The notes below the pieces were generated by a model. That model was not told where the DNA came from. It saw only the letters and a list, made by a program, of their open reading frames with translations, and made no database searches. Shown here one piece after another: positions 48,580-58,298 of a stretch of DNA of 64,000 nt. Numbering within the stretch: the stretch's first letter is position 1; the number at the start of each line of letters is the position of its first letter. The DNA comes from CAXMST01 sp963793415 (lineage in GTDB: Bacteria > Actinomycetota > Thermoleophilia > Solirubrobacterales > 70-9): assembly GCA_963793415.1 (NCBI GenBank), contig CAWCAC010000002.1, positions 1,240,001 through 1,304,000 on the forward strand, in the 5' to 3' direction. The translations under genes and the position numbers were made by a program.

Positions 48580-49071
48580 TCAGGCCGGACGTCCGATCGC
48601 CGAGTCGCGACCCGACTCCGTTGCCGCGGCCTCGGCGACGCGGTTGACGGCCTCGAGCACGGCCCCCGACTGTCGCTCGCCGGTGGCGAAGCGCTCGCCC
48701 TCAATCCCGAAGACGATCAGCCGGGCGGGAAGGCGGTTGAGCGTCCGGGCGAGCTCGATCGTCTCGGCGAGGCCGAGCGCGTGAGTCGAGGGACCGCCGA
48801 ACACGGCCGGCAGCGGGCCCGCGACGGCGTCGAAGCGGTGCACGGTCCCCGGCGCGGGGTCGGTGCCGCCGCCGACCGCGTCGGCGAGCAGAACGAGATC
48901 GGCATGCTCCCAGAGGTCGAGCAGGGTGACCGGCTCGCCCTCGTGCTCGGCGGTCTCGATCGCGTCCCCGAGCCGGTCCCGGACCGCGCGGGCGACGAGC
49001 AGGCCGGCGGCGTCGTCGCCGCGCAGCTCGTTCCCGAGCCCGATGAACAGGGGCTTGGGAGCCGGGGCCAT
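48580..49071 (-). CDS. Hydrogenase maturation protease (HycI/HyaD family)
   Basis: 163 residues from ATG 49071, overlapping the large-subunit stop as ATGA. PLFIGLGNELRGDDAAGLLVARAV has the family G-x-G-N-x-x-R-x-D-D with metal-ligand Asp, ADLVLLADAVGGGTDPAPGT the second Asp region, and STHALGLAETIELARTL the His ligand. LIVFGIEGERFATGERQS matches the conserved GIE. The enzyme cleaves the C-terminal tail of the [NiFe] large subunit after Ni insertion; here its probable substrate is the adjacent gene product. Last gene of the hydrogenase operon. Confidence 0.9.
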   Translation of the reverse strand: MAPAPKPLFIGLGNELRGDDAAGLLVARAVRDRLGDAIETAEHEGEPVTLLDLWEHADLVLLADAVGGGTDPAPGTVHRFDAVAGPLPAVFGGPSTHALGLAETIELARTLNRLPARLIVFGIEGERFATGERQSGAVLEAVNRVAEAAATESGRDSAIGRPA

Positions 49072-50387
49072 CACTCGCGGTCGACCTCGAGCTTGAGGAA
49101 GTGGGTCGAGCAGGAGATGCAGGGGTCGTAGTTGCGGATCGTCTGCTCGCAGCGGTGCCGGAGTTCGTCGTCGGGCAGTGCCACGTGGGCGCCGACGAAC
49201 TCGGTCAGGTCCTCCTCGATCGAGCGCTGGTTCTGGGAGGTGGGGGGGACGATCCAGGCGGACGCGATCTTGCCCTCGTCGTCGAGCTCGTAGCGGTGGT
49301 AGAGCAGCCCGCGGGGCGCCTCGCTGACGCCGTGACCGACACCGGCACGGGGCTCGTAGGGGACGAACGGCTGCTCGGGCCGCTCGTAGGCATCGATCAG
49401 CCGCAGCGCCTCGTCGAACGCGTAGAGGATCTCGACCGCGCGCACGACGATGCTCTTGAACGGGTTCGCGAAGCTGCCGTCGAGCCCGGCCTCGGATGCC
49501 GCATCGGCCGCGATCGGCGAGAGCCGCTCGCGATTGAGCGCGAAGCGGGCCATCGGCCCACAGAGATAGGCGCCGCGCTCGCGGACGCGGGCATGCAGCG
49601 CCGTCGAGTGGGAGACGTGCAGCTCCTCGAACGTCTCGTCCCACTCGGACACCGCGATGTCGATCCCCTTCGAGGAGACGATCCGGCCGCGGTCGATCGG
49701 GTACTCGCTCGTGTCCGGCGACCGCATCGAGACGAACTCGTAGTCGCGCTCGAGCTCTGGGAAGTGGAGGCCCGCGCACCAGCGGACGGTCTCCAGTGCC
49801 TCGTCGCGACAGCGCTCCAGCTCGGGTCGCAGGCGCTCCAGCTCGCGCGGGTCCGGAGCTTTGAAGAAGCCGCCGACGCGGACGTTGATCGGATGCACGG
49901 CGCGGCCGCCGACGATCTCGATCAGGCGGTTGCCGACCTTCTTCGCCCGCAGCCCGCGCTCGACGACCTCGGGGTGGTCGGCGGCCATCCCGAAGCCGCT
50001 GTCGTAGCCGAGGAAGTCGGGTGCGTGCAGCAGGTAGAGGTGGAGCGTGTGGCTCTCGAGCCACTCGCCGCAGTAGATCAGCCGGCGCAGGTTGCGCAGC
50101 ATGCCGCCGACCTCGATCCCAAGCGCATCCTCCATCGCCTCGCAGGCGCTCGTCTGGTAGGCGACCGGGCAGATCCCGCAGATCCGGGCGGTGATGTCCG
50201 GGGCGTCCTCGAGCGCCCGTCCGCGCAGCAGCGCCTCGAAGAACCGGGGCGGCTCGTAGATCCGCAGCTCGACTCCGACGACCTCGTCGTCGCGGATCTG
50301 CACGTGCATCGCGCCCTCGCCCTCGACCCGGGCCAGGGCCGAGGTCTCGATCCGGCGGGTCCGCTTACCGTTGCCGTCAGCGCCCAT
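49071..50387 (-). CDS. hyhL: Group 3b-like [NiFe] hydrogenase, catalytic large subunit
   Basis: 438 residues from ATG 50387. The N-terminal nickel motif RICGICPVAY supplies Cys about 70 and 73. The C-terminal motif DPCISCSTHFLKLEVDRE supplies Cys about 423 and 426 and His 429, leaving a short tail for the maturation protease. The four Cys bind the NiFe(CN)2CO centre. Other family segments: ALARVEGEGAMHV, GRAVHPINVRVGGF, EAPRGLLYHRYELDDEG. The length and RICGICPV are typical of bidirectional NADP-linked cytosolic (HydA/Hyh) enzymes. It overlaps the small subunit (ATG within its last codons) and the protease, so the operon is tightly coupled. Hyp maturation genes are not in the window. Confidence 0.92.
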   Translation of the reverse strand: MGADGNGKRTRRIETSALARVEGEGAMHVQIRDDEVVGVELRIYEPPRFFEALLRGRALEDAPDITARICGICPVAYQTSACEAMEDALGIEVGGMLRNLRRLIYCGEWLESHTLHLYLLHAPDFLGYDSGFGMAADHPEVVERGLRAKKVGNRLIEIVGGRAVHPINVRVGGFFKAPDPRELERLRPELERCRDEALETVRWCAGLHFPELERDYEFVSMRSPDTSEYPIDRGRIVSSKGIDIAVSEWDETFEELHVSHSTALHARVRERGAYLCGPMARFALNRERLSPIAADAASEAGLDGSFANPFKSIVVRAVEILYAFDEALRLIDAYERPEQPFVPYEPRAGVGHGVSEAPRGLLYHRYELDDEGKIASAWIVPPTSQNQRSIEEDLTEFVGAHVALPDDELRHRCEQTIRNYDPCISCSTHFLKLEVDRE

Positions 50388-51201
50388 CGCCGTCTCCCGT
50401 TTCGGCCGCCGCTTCCGCCACGCGCGCGTCGCCGGCCTCGCGGAAGGCGGGGGCGAGCGCGTTGAAGCTCCGGTAGGCGCGGATCAGGTCCGGTGTCTCG
50501 GCGCCGAGGCCGCGCATCCAGTGTGTGAGGGAGGCGGTGTTCGGGGTCTCCATCGGGCCGAAGCAGCCGTAGCAGCCGCGGTCGTGGGCGGGGCAGATCG
50601 CGCCGCAGCCGGCGTGGGTGACGGGCCCGAGGCAGGCGGTCCCGTGGGCGACCATCACGCAGACGTTGCCGCGGCGCTTGCACTCCATGCAGACGCTGTA
50701 TTCCGGGATCTGCGGGCGGCGCTCGGCGAGGAACGCGGAGACGACCTCGAGCAGCTGGAAGCGGTCGACCGGACAGCCGTGCAGTTCGTAGTCGACCTGC
50801 ACGTGCTCGGCGATCGGGGTCGAGGTCTCGAGCGTCGAGATGTAGGAGGGCGTCGCGTAGACGGCCCGGACGAACTCGCCGACGTCGGCGAAGTTGCGCA
50901 GCGCCTGGATGCCGCCGGCCGTGGCACAGGCGCCGATCGTGACCAGCCGCTTCGAGACCCGGCGGACCTCGCGGATCCGCTCGGCGTCGGAGGGCGTCGT
51001 CACCGAGCCCTCGACGAGCGAGAGGTCGTAGGGCCCCTCGACCGTTGCGCTGGTCGCCTCGAGGAAGTGGGCGATCTCGATCTCGCCGGCGAGCTGCACG
51101 ATCTCGTCCTCGAGGTCGAGCAGGCTGAGCTGGCAGCCGTCGCAGGAGGCGAACTTCCAGACGGCGAGCTTCGGCTTCGTCGTGGCCGCGGCGGCGCTCA
51201 T
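50377..51201 (-). CDS. hyhS: Group 3b-like [NiFe] hydrogenase, small subunit
   Basis: 274 residues from ATG 51201, overlapping the gamma subunit stop. WKFASCDGCQLSLLDLEDEI has the proximal cluster Cys-x-x-Cys (about 20 and 23), VTIGACATAGGIQALRN the third Cys, and ELHGCPVDRFQLLEVV the fourth. VCMECKRRGNVCVMVAHGTACLGPVTHAGCG and CPAHDRGCYGCFGP provide Cys for medial and distal [4Fe-4S] clusters. There is no Tat signal, so the enzyme is cytosolic, as in group 3. Electrons pass from the NiFe site through these clusters to the gamma and beta subunits. Confidence 0.92.
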   Translation of the reverse strand: MSAAAATTKPKLAVWKFASCDGCQLSLLDLEDEIVQLAGEIEIAHFLEATSATVEGPYDLSLVEGSVTTPSDAERIREVRRVSKRLVTIGACATAGGIQALRNFADVGEFVRAVYATPSYISTLETSTPIAEHVQVDYELHGCPVDRFQLLEVVSAFLAERRPQIPEYSVCMECKRRGNVCVMVAHGTACLGPVTHAGCGAICPAHDRGCYGCFGPMETPNTASLTHWMRGLGAETPDLIRAYRSFNALAPAFREAGDARVAEAAAETGDGDGR

Positions 51202-52012
51202 ATCTCCCGCACCTCGAGCAGGCGCTCGACGGCGCCGTAGCTCATCACCGCGCCCTCGCGGCATGCGAAGGTCGGGCCGAACTGGCAGCGGCCGCACTGG
51301 GTCACGGCGCACTTCATGTTGCGCTCGATCGAGACGTAGAGGTCGTCGGCGGCGATGCCCCTGTCGATCAGCGCCCGCGCCGCGAACCGCATCATCACCT
51401 CGGGCCCGCAGGTCATCGCGACCGCGTTGACGGGATCGAAGGAGGCGTCGTCGATCAGCGTCGTGACGACGCCGACCCGTCCGCGCCAGTCCTGGCCGGC
51501 GCTGTCGACGGTGACGCCGAGCTCGAGCCGCGGGTCCCCGCCGAGCATCTCGAGCTCGGTCCGGAACAGCAGCTCGGCCGGGCTGCGGCCGCCGGTCAGC
51601 AGGACGATCCCCTCGAGTTCGTCGCGGCGGGCGATCGCCTCGAGCAGCGCCGGCCGCAGCGGCGCCAGGCCGAGGCCGCCGGCGACGACGACGAGGTGGC
51701 GGCCGACCGCCTCCGCGACCGGCCAGGAGCTGCCGAACGGCCCGCGTAGGCCAAGCTCGGTGCCGGGTTCCGTCCGGCAGATCGCGGCGCTCGCCGGCCC
51801 GACGGCGCGAACCGTGTGCTCGAGCCCGGTGCTGCCGTCGGCGGGGCTCGAGATCGAGACCGGGATCTCGCCGACCCCGAACGCGTAGAGCATGTTGAAC
51901 TGGCCGGGTAGGAACGAGATCTCGGGGCCGCCGTCGGCGGGCTCCATCGCCAGCGTCCAGTGTCGTCCGTCTCGGCCCGCCGCTCGGTTACCCGGAACGG
52001 GCGCGGCGTCAT
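51198..52012 (-). CDS. hydG: Hydrogenase gamma subunit, FAD/NAD(P)-binding reductase, one frameshift
   Basis: ATG 52012 opens TPRPFRVTERRAETDD. A missing base near 51962 (ACTGG for expected ACCTGG) shifts the frame; the rest continues WTLAMEPADGGPEISFLPGQF. Intact length about 271 residues. NMLYAFGVGEIPVSISS is the FAD-binding loop, VVVAGGLGLAPLRPALLEAI the NAD(P)-binding motif, AMTCGPEVMMRF the C-G-P nucleotide motif. KCAVTQCGRCQFGPTFACREG binds a [2Fe-2S] cluster through four Cys. This is the dihydroorotate-dehydrogenase-electron-transfer/HydG type subunit that exchanges electrons with NADP(H). If the shift is real the short product from 51947 would lack the first strands. Confidence 0.85.
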
Positions 52013-52040
52013 CGGCCCGCGGGCCGATGCGGATCTGGGC

Positions 52041-52494
52041 TCAGCCGCCGCCGGGGTTCCCATAGACGTCCAGCAGCTGCAGGCGCGTCGCCTGGAGCCG
52101 GTCGAGGATCATCCCGGCGAAGCGCTGCATCAGCGCGTAGCCGAGCGCCGGGTCGGCGTCACACTTGCCGCGCAGGCATGCGCCGTCGAAGGCGATCACC
52201 CGGGTCAGCTCGGTCGCGCGCACGTCGAACGCCCACCGGTACGGCGGCAGCAGCCAGGACCAGCCGACGACCGCCCCGTCGCCGAGGGTCGAGATCAGCA
52301 GCGAGCCGCGGGCCGCGCCCGGCAGCTCGAGCGCCACGTGTCCGTGGCGGATCACGTAGAACGTATCGGCTTCATCGCCCTCGCGCGCGAGGTACTCGCC
52401 GGCCTCGAAGCCGCGGTTCTGCCCGCAGCCGGCGATCAGCGCGAGCCACTCGGGATCGAGCCCCTCGAAGGTCGGCAGCGTGGCAAGTATTTCG

Positions 52495-52514
<20 letters not shown>
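52041..52514 (-). CDS. Cyclic-nucleotide-binding-domain protein without HTH
   Basis: 157 residues from GTG 52514, which overlaps the beta-subunit 3' end by 20 bp. HSIDEILATLPTFEGLDPEW leads into the cNMP beta roll: GEYLAREGDEADTFYVIRHG, VALELPGAARGSLL, ISTLGDGAVVGWSWLLPP, and TRVIAFDGACLRGKCDAD. After the helix LGYALMQRFAGMILDRLQATRL the protein ends, so the Crp-type DNA-binding domain is absent. Such a protein sits in actinobacterial group 3b hydrogenase operons (for example the Hyh cluster of Mycobacterium smegmatis) and may be a regulatory subunit rather than a transcription factor. The cNMP phosphate-binding R-A of the canonical cassette is not obvious. Confidence 0.8.
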
Positions 52515-53622
<1,108 letters not shown>

Positions 53623-53683
53623 CAGGGGCCAGACTACGCGCAGGCCCGCCCCTTGCCGGACCGTAAAAACCCGCAGGCACCCA

Positions 53684-53696
53684 GGGGACCGTCCCC
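53684..53696. promoter_or_regulatory. Palindrome in the shared hydrogenase/oxidoreductase promoter region
   Basis: GGGGAC-C-GTCCCC is a perfect 13-bp palindrome 38 bp upstream of GTG 53734 and 61 bp upstream of ATG 53622, placed to affect both operons. The half site GGGAC resembles that of DosR boxes, but the spacing is 1 rather than 4 bases, so DosR binding is not claimed. Confidence 0.35.
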
Positions 53697-53733
53697 CGTT
53701 GCGGGCCGGGCCGGATCGGGCGAGTCTGAGGCT

Positions 53734-54315
53734 GTGTTCCAGGTACGGATCCACGGGCGAGGAGGACAAGGTGTCGTCACCGCCGCCGAGCTGCTTTCGG
53801 TCGCCGCTTTCGACGGCGGCCTCCACGCTCAGGCGTTTCCCACATTCGGCTCCGAGCGCACCGGCGCGCCCGTCGTCTCCTTCTGCCGGATCTCGGAGCA
53901 GCCGATCCGGGTGCGGGAGCCCGTCGCGGCGCCGGACGCGCTGATCGTCCAGGACCAGACCCTGCTGCACCAGGTCGACCTCTTCAGCGGCGTCGGGCCC
54001 GACGCCTACGTCTTGATCAACAGCTCGTCCGGGCTCGACGAGCTCGGGCTCGGTGAGCTCACGGACCGCTTCCGGGCCGGGCGGCTGCTGACGGTCCCGG
54101 CCACCTCGATCGCGCGCGAGTATCTCGGCCGGCCGATGCCGAACGCCGTTCTGCTCGGCGGCTTCGCCGAGCTGACCGGCCGTGTCTCGCTCGACGCCGT
54201 CGCCGACGCCGTCCGCGACCGCTTCCCGGGCAAGGTCGGCGACGACAACGTCGCCGCGGCCGAAGCCGCGGCCCGTTACGTGCGTAAAGAGGCGGGCAGG
54301 GTCGCGCATGCTTGA
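53734..54315 (+). CDS. porG: 2-oxoacid (pyruvate):ferredoxin oxidoreductase, gamma subunit
   Basis: 193 residues from GTG 53734; the longer frame upstream lies in promoter DNA. FQVRIHGRGGQGVVTAAELLS is the hallmark G-R-G-G-Q-G start. FPTFGSERTGAPVVSFCRIS and PDALIVQDQTLLHQVDLF follow, with LLGGFAELTGRVSL near the end. This subunit completes the domain III function of pyruvate or 2-ketoisovalerate ferredoxin oxidoreductases. The stop lies 8 bp inside the alpha gene, so translation is coupled. Confidence 0.9.
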   Translation: MFQVRIHGRGGQGVVTAAELLSVAAFDGGLHAQAFPTFGSERTGAPVVSFCRISEQPIRVREPVAAPDALIVQDQTLLHQVDLFSGVGPDAYVLINSSSGLDELGLGELTDRFRAGRLLTVPATSIAREYLGRPMPNAVLLGGFAELTGRVSLDAVADAVRDRFPGKVGDDNVAAAEAAARYVRKEAGRVAHA

Positions 54316-55567
54316 GCAGATCGAGGGCTCGCAGGCCGTTGCGCGGGCGGTTGCCGCCTGTCGGCCCGAGGTGATCTCCGCCTATCCGATCTCGCCGCAG
54401 ACGCACATCGTCGAGGCGCTCTCCGACTACGTACGCACCGGCGATCTCGAACCCTGCGAGTACCTGATGGTCGAGTCCGAGTTCGGGGCGATGTCGGCCT
54501 GCATCGGCGCCTCGGCCGCCGGCGCCCGCACCTATACCGCGACCGCCAGCCAGGGGCTGCTCTACATGGCCGAGGCTCTCTACAACGCCTCCGGCCTCGG
54601 CTTTCCGATCGTGATGACGCTCGCCAACCGCGCGATCGGCGCCCCGATCAACATCTGGAACGACCACTCAGACTCGATGTCGCAGCGCGACTCGGGCTGG
54701 GTCCAGCTCTTCGCCGAGACCAACCAGGAGGCGGCCGACCTGCACGTACAGGCGTTCCGGCTCGCCGAGGAGATCTCGCTGCCGGTGATGGTCTGCATGG
54801 ACGGCTTCATCCTCACCCACGCCTACGAGGAGGTCGACGTCCCCTCCCAGGAGGCGGTCGACGCCTACTTGCCGGAGTTCGTGCCGCGTCAGGTCCTCGA
54901 CCCGGCCGAGCCGCTGACGATCGGCGCAATGGTCGGCCCGGAGGCGTTCACCGAGGTCCGCTACCTGATGCACGCCAAGCAGCTGCAGGCGCTCGACGCG
55001 ATCCCGCCGATCGCCGCCGACTTCGCCGAGGCCTTCGGCCGCGACTCCGGCGGCCTCGTCCGCCCCTACCGGACCGAGGACGCGGAGACGATCGTCGTCG
55101 CGCTCGGATCGGTGCTCGGCACGATCGAGGATGTGATCGACGAGCTGCGCGAGCAGGGGGTCAAGATCGGCGCGGTGTCGATCAAGTGCTTCCGTCCCTG
55201 GCCGCTCGACGAGGTGCGCGAGGCGCTCGCCGGCGCCGCCCGGGTCGTCGTCATCGAGAAGGCGTTCGCGGTCGGCGCCGGCGGCATCGTCGGGCAGAAC
55301 GTGCGGCTGGCGCTCTCCGGCACGAGCGTCGAGGTCACCGACGTCGTCGCCGGGCTCGGCGGCCGGCCGGTCACCAAGGCCTCCCTGCACGCCCTGTTCG
55401 CCGACGTGCTCGAGGGACGGCTCGAAGCGAACCGGCTCCACTTCCTCGACCTGAAGAGCGAGATCGTCGAACGCGAGCTCGAACGGATGCGGGTCGACCG
55501 CCGCTCCGGCCCGCACACCGAGAACATGGTCCGCGACCTCGGCATCGTCGCCGCCCGGCCGCACTGA
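54308..55567 (+). CDS. porA: 2-oxoacid (pyruvate):ferredoxin oxidoreductase, alpha subunit
   Basis: 419 residues from ATG 54308. MLEQIEGSQAVARAVAACRP then VISAYPISPQTHIVEALSDYV, the domain I motif Y-P-I-(T/S)-P, with the Thr/Ser that contacts the 2-oxoacid. ESEFGAMSACIGASAAGART and ATASQGLLYMAEALYNASG carry the conserved E-H/S-x-A-x-G and T-S-x-G-x-x-L positions. APINIWNDHSDSMSQRDSGW matches the P-x-N-I-W-x-D-H-x-D motif of pyruvate oxidoreductases. VVALGSVLGTIEDVIDELRE starts domain II. With the beta subunit it oxidatively decarboxylates pyruvate to acetyl-CoA, passing electrons to ferredoxin. Confidence 0.92.
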   Translation: MLEQIEGSQAVARAVAACRPEVISAYPISPQTHIVEALSDYVRTGDLEPCEYLMVESEFGAMSACIGASAAGARTYTATASQGLLYMAEALYNASGLGFPIVMTLANRAIGAPINIWNDHSDSMSQRDSGWVQLFAETNQEAADLHVQAFRLAEEISLPVMVCMDGFILTHAYEEVDVPSQEAVDAYLPEFVPRQVLDPAEPLTIGAMVGPEAFTEVRYLMHAKQLQALDAIPPIAADFAEAFGRDSGGLVRPYRTEDAETIVVALGSVLGTIEDVIDELREQGVKIGAVSIKCFRPWPLDEVREALAGAARVVVIEKAFAVGAGGIVGQNVRLALSGTSVEVTDVVAGLGGRPVTKASLHALFADVLEGRLEANRLHFLDLKSEIVERELERMRVDRRSGPHTENMVRDLGIVAARPH

Positions 55568-55580
55568 GGGCGTAAGCGGG

Positions 55581-56612
55581 ATGCCCGAGCAGCAGATCAA
55601 GGGCTACCAGGTGGGGACCTACGTGGTCGGTAACCGGTTGCTCGATCCCGACCAGCGCTCCGTCCAGGCACGGATGGAGCGCTCGAACACGCTCACCTGC
55701 GGACACCGGGCCTGCCGCGGCTGCGGCGAGGCGCTCGGCGCCCGCTACGCCCTCGACGCTGCGATGCGCGCGACCGACGGCAACATGGTCGCCGCCAACG
55801 CGACCGGCTGCCTCGAGGTCTTCTCGACTCCGTTCCCCGAGTCGTCGTGGCAGCTGCCATGGCTGCACTCATTGTTCGGCAACGCGCCGGCGGTCGCCAG
55901 CGGCATCGCGGCGGCGATGAAGGCGAAGGGGCGCGAGGACGTCCGCGTCGTTGGCCAGGCGGGCGACGGCGGCACCGTCGACATCGGCTTCGCCTGCCTC
56001 TCGGGCATGTTCGAGCGCAACGACGACGTGCTGTTCATCTGTTACGACAACGAGGGCTACATGAACACCGGCGTCCAGCGCTCGGGCGCGACTCCGCCCG
56101 CCGCCCGCACCGCGAACACGAAGCCGGTCGGGCCCGAGCCCGGCAACGTCTTCGGCCAGGGCAAGAACGTGCCGCTGATCGCGATGGCGCATGAGATCCC
56201 GTACGTCGCCACCGCCACGGTCGCCGAGCCGCGCGATCTCGAGGCCAAGGTCGAGCGGGCGATGGAGCTGCGCGGCGCCCGCTACATCCACGTCTTCGTC
56301 CCCTGCCCGCTCGGCTGGGGGTCGGCCTCCGAGGACACGATCAAGCTCGCCCGCATGGTCAAGGAGACCGGCCTGTTCCCGGTCTTCGAGGCCGAGCACG
56401 GCGACGTCACCGCGGTCTCGAAGATCCGCCGGCAGATCCCGGTCGTCGAGTACCTGAAGCTGCAGAAGCGATTCGCGCACCTGTTCAAGCCGGAGCCGAA
56501 CGAGCCCGTGATCGAGCGGATCCAGGCCGGCGCCGATCGCAACATCGAGCGCTTCGGGCTGCTCGGCGAGGACGAGGGCGCCGGCTCGGCCGGCAACGGG
56601 ATGGAGGCATGA
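55581..56612 (+). CDS. porB: 2-oxoacid (pyruvate):ferredoxin oxidoreductase, beta subunit
   Basis: 343 residues from ATG 55581. TLTCGHRACRGCGEALGARY supplies Cys for the catalytic [4Fe-4S] cluster, NATGCLEVFSTPFPESSWQ a further Cys region, and VVGQAGDGGTVDIGFACLSG the thiamin diphosphate G-D-G motif, with LFICYDNEGYMNTGVQRSG completing it (Asn-x-x-Y-x-N-T-G). ATPPAARTANTKPVG follows. The length and the N-T-G-x-Q-x-S pattern fit pyruvate-type enzymes. It overlaps the next gene by 4 bases (ATGA). Confidence 0.92.
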   Translation: MPEQQIKGYQVGTYVVGNRLLDPDQRSVQARMERSNTLTCGHRACRGCGEALGARYALDAAMRATDGNMVAANATGCLEVFSTPFPESSWQLPWLHSLFGNAPAVASGIAAAMKAKGREDVRVVGQAGDGGTVDIGFACLSGMFERNDDVLFICYDNEGYMNTGVQRSGATPPAARTANTKPVGPEPGNVFGQGKNVPLIAMAHEIPYVATATVAEPRDLEAKVERAMELRGARYIHVFVPCPLGWGSASEDTIKLARMVKETGLFPVFEAEHGDVTAVSKIRRQIPVVEYLKLQKRFAHLFKPEPNEPVIERIQAGADRNIERFGLLGEDEGAGSAGNGMEA

Positions 56613-58255
56613 TGGAGAAGCCTTTCGCGATCACGCTCGACGTCGGCTCCAGCCTCGCCAACAAGACCGGCAGCTGGCGCAGCGAGCGCGCCGTCTACAT
56701 CGACCGGTTGCCGCCGTGCAACAACGCCTGCCCGGCCGGCGAGGACATCCAGGCCTGGCTGCAGGAGGCCGAGGAGGGGGGCGAGGGCTACGAGCGGGCC
56801 TGGCGCAAGATCGTCGAGACGAACCCGTTCCCCGCCGTGATGGGACGCGTCTGTTACCACCCGTGCGAGACCTCCTGCAACCGCGCCCAGCTCGACGAGG
56901 CGGTCGGGATCAACTCGGTCGAGCGCTTCCTCGGCGACGAGGGGATCGAGCGGGGTTGGACCTTGCTCGGCGACGCCGAGCCGCCCACGGCAACCGGCAA
57001 GCGGATCCTGATCGTCGGCGCCGGTCCCTCCGGTCTCTCGGCCGCCTGCTTCCTCGCCGGCCTCGGGCACGCGGTCACGATTCGTGAGGCGGGCCCGCTG
57101 GCCGGCGGCATGATGCGGTTCGGGATCCCCACCTACAGGCTGCCCCGGGACGTGCTCGACGCGGAGGTGCAGCGGATCCTCGACCTCGGCGTCGAGCTCG
57201 AGCTCGACTGCAAGGTGACCGACGCCCGCGAGGCGATCGAGGCCGAGGGCTTCGATGCCGTCTTCCTCGCCGTCGGCGCTCAGATCGGCAAGCGCGCCTA
57301 CGTGCCCGCCGGCTCCGCCTCCCACGTGCTCGACGCGGTCTCGATGCTGCACGACCTCGAGGCGGGCGAGAAGCCCCTGCTCGGCCGGCGCGTCGCCGTC
57401 TACGGTGGCGGCGATACGGCGATGGACGCGGCCCGCACCGCGAAGCGGCTCGGGGCCGACGAGGCGGTCGTCGTCTACCGCCGCACCCGCGAGGCGATGC
57501 CGGCCCACGACATCGAGGTCGAGGAGGCGGCCGACGAGGGCGTGCTGATGCGGTGGCTTTCGACGATCAAGCGCGCCGATGAGGGCAAGCTCGTGCTCGA
57601 GCGCATGGAGCTCGACGAGTCCGGCTTCCCGCAGCCGACCGGCGAGCTGGACGAGCTCGAGGCGGACGCGCTGGTACTGGCGCTCGGCCAGGATTGCGAT
57701 CTCTCGCTGATCGAGGGCGTCCCGGAGATCGAGATCGACGACGGCGTCGTCAGCGTCGGCGAGAACCTGATGACCGGCTACCCGGGCATCTTCGCCGGCG
57801 GCGACATGGTCCCCGCCGAGCGCTCGGTCACGGTTGCCGTCGGCCACGGCCGTCGCGCCGCCGGCGCGATCGACGGCTGGCTGCGCGGCATCGCGTCCGA
57901 GGCCGAGCCGGCTCCGGACCTGGCCGACTTCTCGAAGCTCAACACCTGGTACTACAGCGACGCCGCGCGCACCCACCGGCCGCGGCTCGACGCGGTCCGC
58001 CGGCAGAGCAACTTCGAGGAGGTCGTCGGCGGCCACGACGCCTCGACGGCGCTGTTCGAGGCGCGTCGCTGCATGTCGTGCGGCAACTGCTTCTCCTGCG
58101 ACAACTGTTACGGGGTCTGTCCCGACAACGCCGTGATCAAGCTCGGGAACCCGGGCGAGCTCTACGAGATCGACCTCGACTTCTGCAAGGGCTGCGGCCT
58201 CTGCGTAGCCGAGTGTCCGAGCGGCGCGATCCAGATGGTGCCCGAAGAGCTGTAG
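56609..58255 (+). CDS. NADPH-dependent GltD/NfnB-like flavoprotein fused to a 2[4Fe-4S] ferredoxin (delta-like) domain
   Basis: 548 residues from ATG 56609. An N-terminal GltD-type Fe-S region has PPCNNACPAGEDIQAWLQEA and RVCYHPCETSCNRAQLDEAVG, with Cys for two clusters. ILIVGAGPSGLSAACFLAGLG binds FAD (about 132-152), GRRVAVYGGGDTAMDAARTA binds NADPH (about 262-281), and GIFAGGDMVPAERSVT is the second FAD motif. The tail carries RCMSCGNCFSCDNCYGVCPD (about 485-504) and DFCKGCGLCVAECPSGAI (about 524-541), a two-cluster ferredoxin like the PorD subunit. The fusion would pass electrons from the pyruvate enzyme directly to NADP+, or the reverse. Last gene of the porGAB operon. Confidence 0.88.
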   Translation: MMEKPFAITLDVGSSLANKTGSWRSERAVYIDRLPPCNNACPAGEDIQAWLQEAEEGGEGYERAWRKIVETNPFPAVMGRVCYHPCETSCNRAQLDEAVGINSVERFLGDEGIERGWTLLGDAEPPTATGKRILIVGAGPSGLSAACFLAGLGHAVTIREAGPLAGGMMRFGIPTYRLPRDVLDAEVQRILDLGVELELDCKVTDAREAIEAEGFDAVFLAVGAQIGKRAYVPAGSASHVLDAVSMLHDLEAGEKPLLGRRVAVYGGGDTAMDAARTAKRLGADEAVVVYRRTREAMPAHDIEVEEAADEGVLMRWLSTIKRADEGKLVLERMELDESGFPQPTGELDELEADALVLALGQDCDLSLIEGVPEIEIDDGVVSVGENLMTGYPGIFAGGDMVPAERSVTVAVGHGRRAAGAIDGWLRGIASEAEPAPDLADFSKLNTWYYSDAARTHRPRLDAVRRQSNFEEVVGGHDASTALFEARRCMSCGNCFSCDNCYGVCPDNAVIKLGNPGELYEIDLDFCKGCGLCVAECPSGAIQMVPEEL

Positions 58256-58298
58256 CCCGGGATCGTGCTCGCGGTCCCCGCCACATAGAGTCCCGGCC

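Noticed and set aside
53684..53696. DosR box for hypoxia control of the hydrogenase
   Set aside because: The half sites GGGAC/GTCCC are present, but the spacer is 1 rather than 4 bases and the outer consensus is missing; kept only as an unnamed palindrome.
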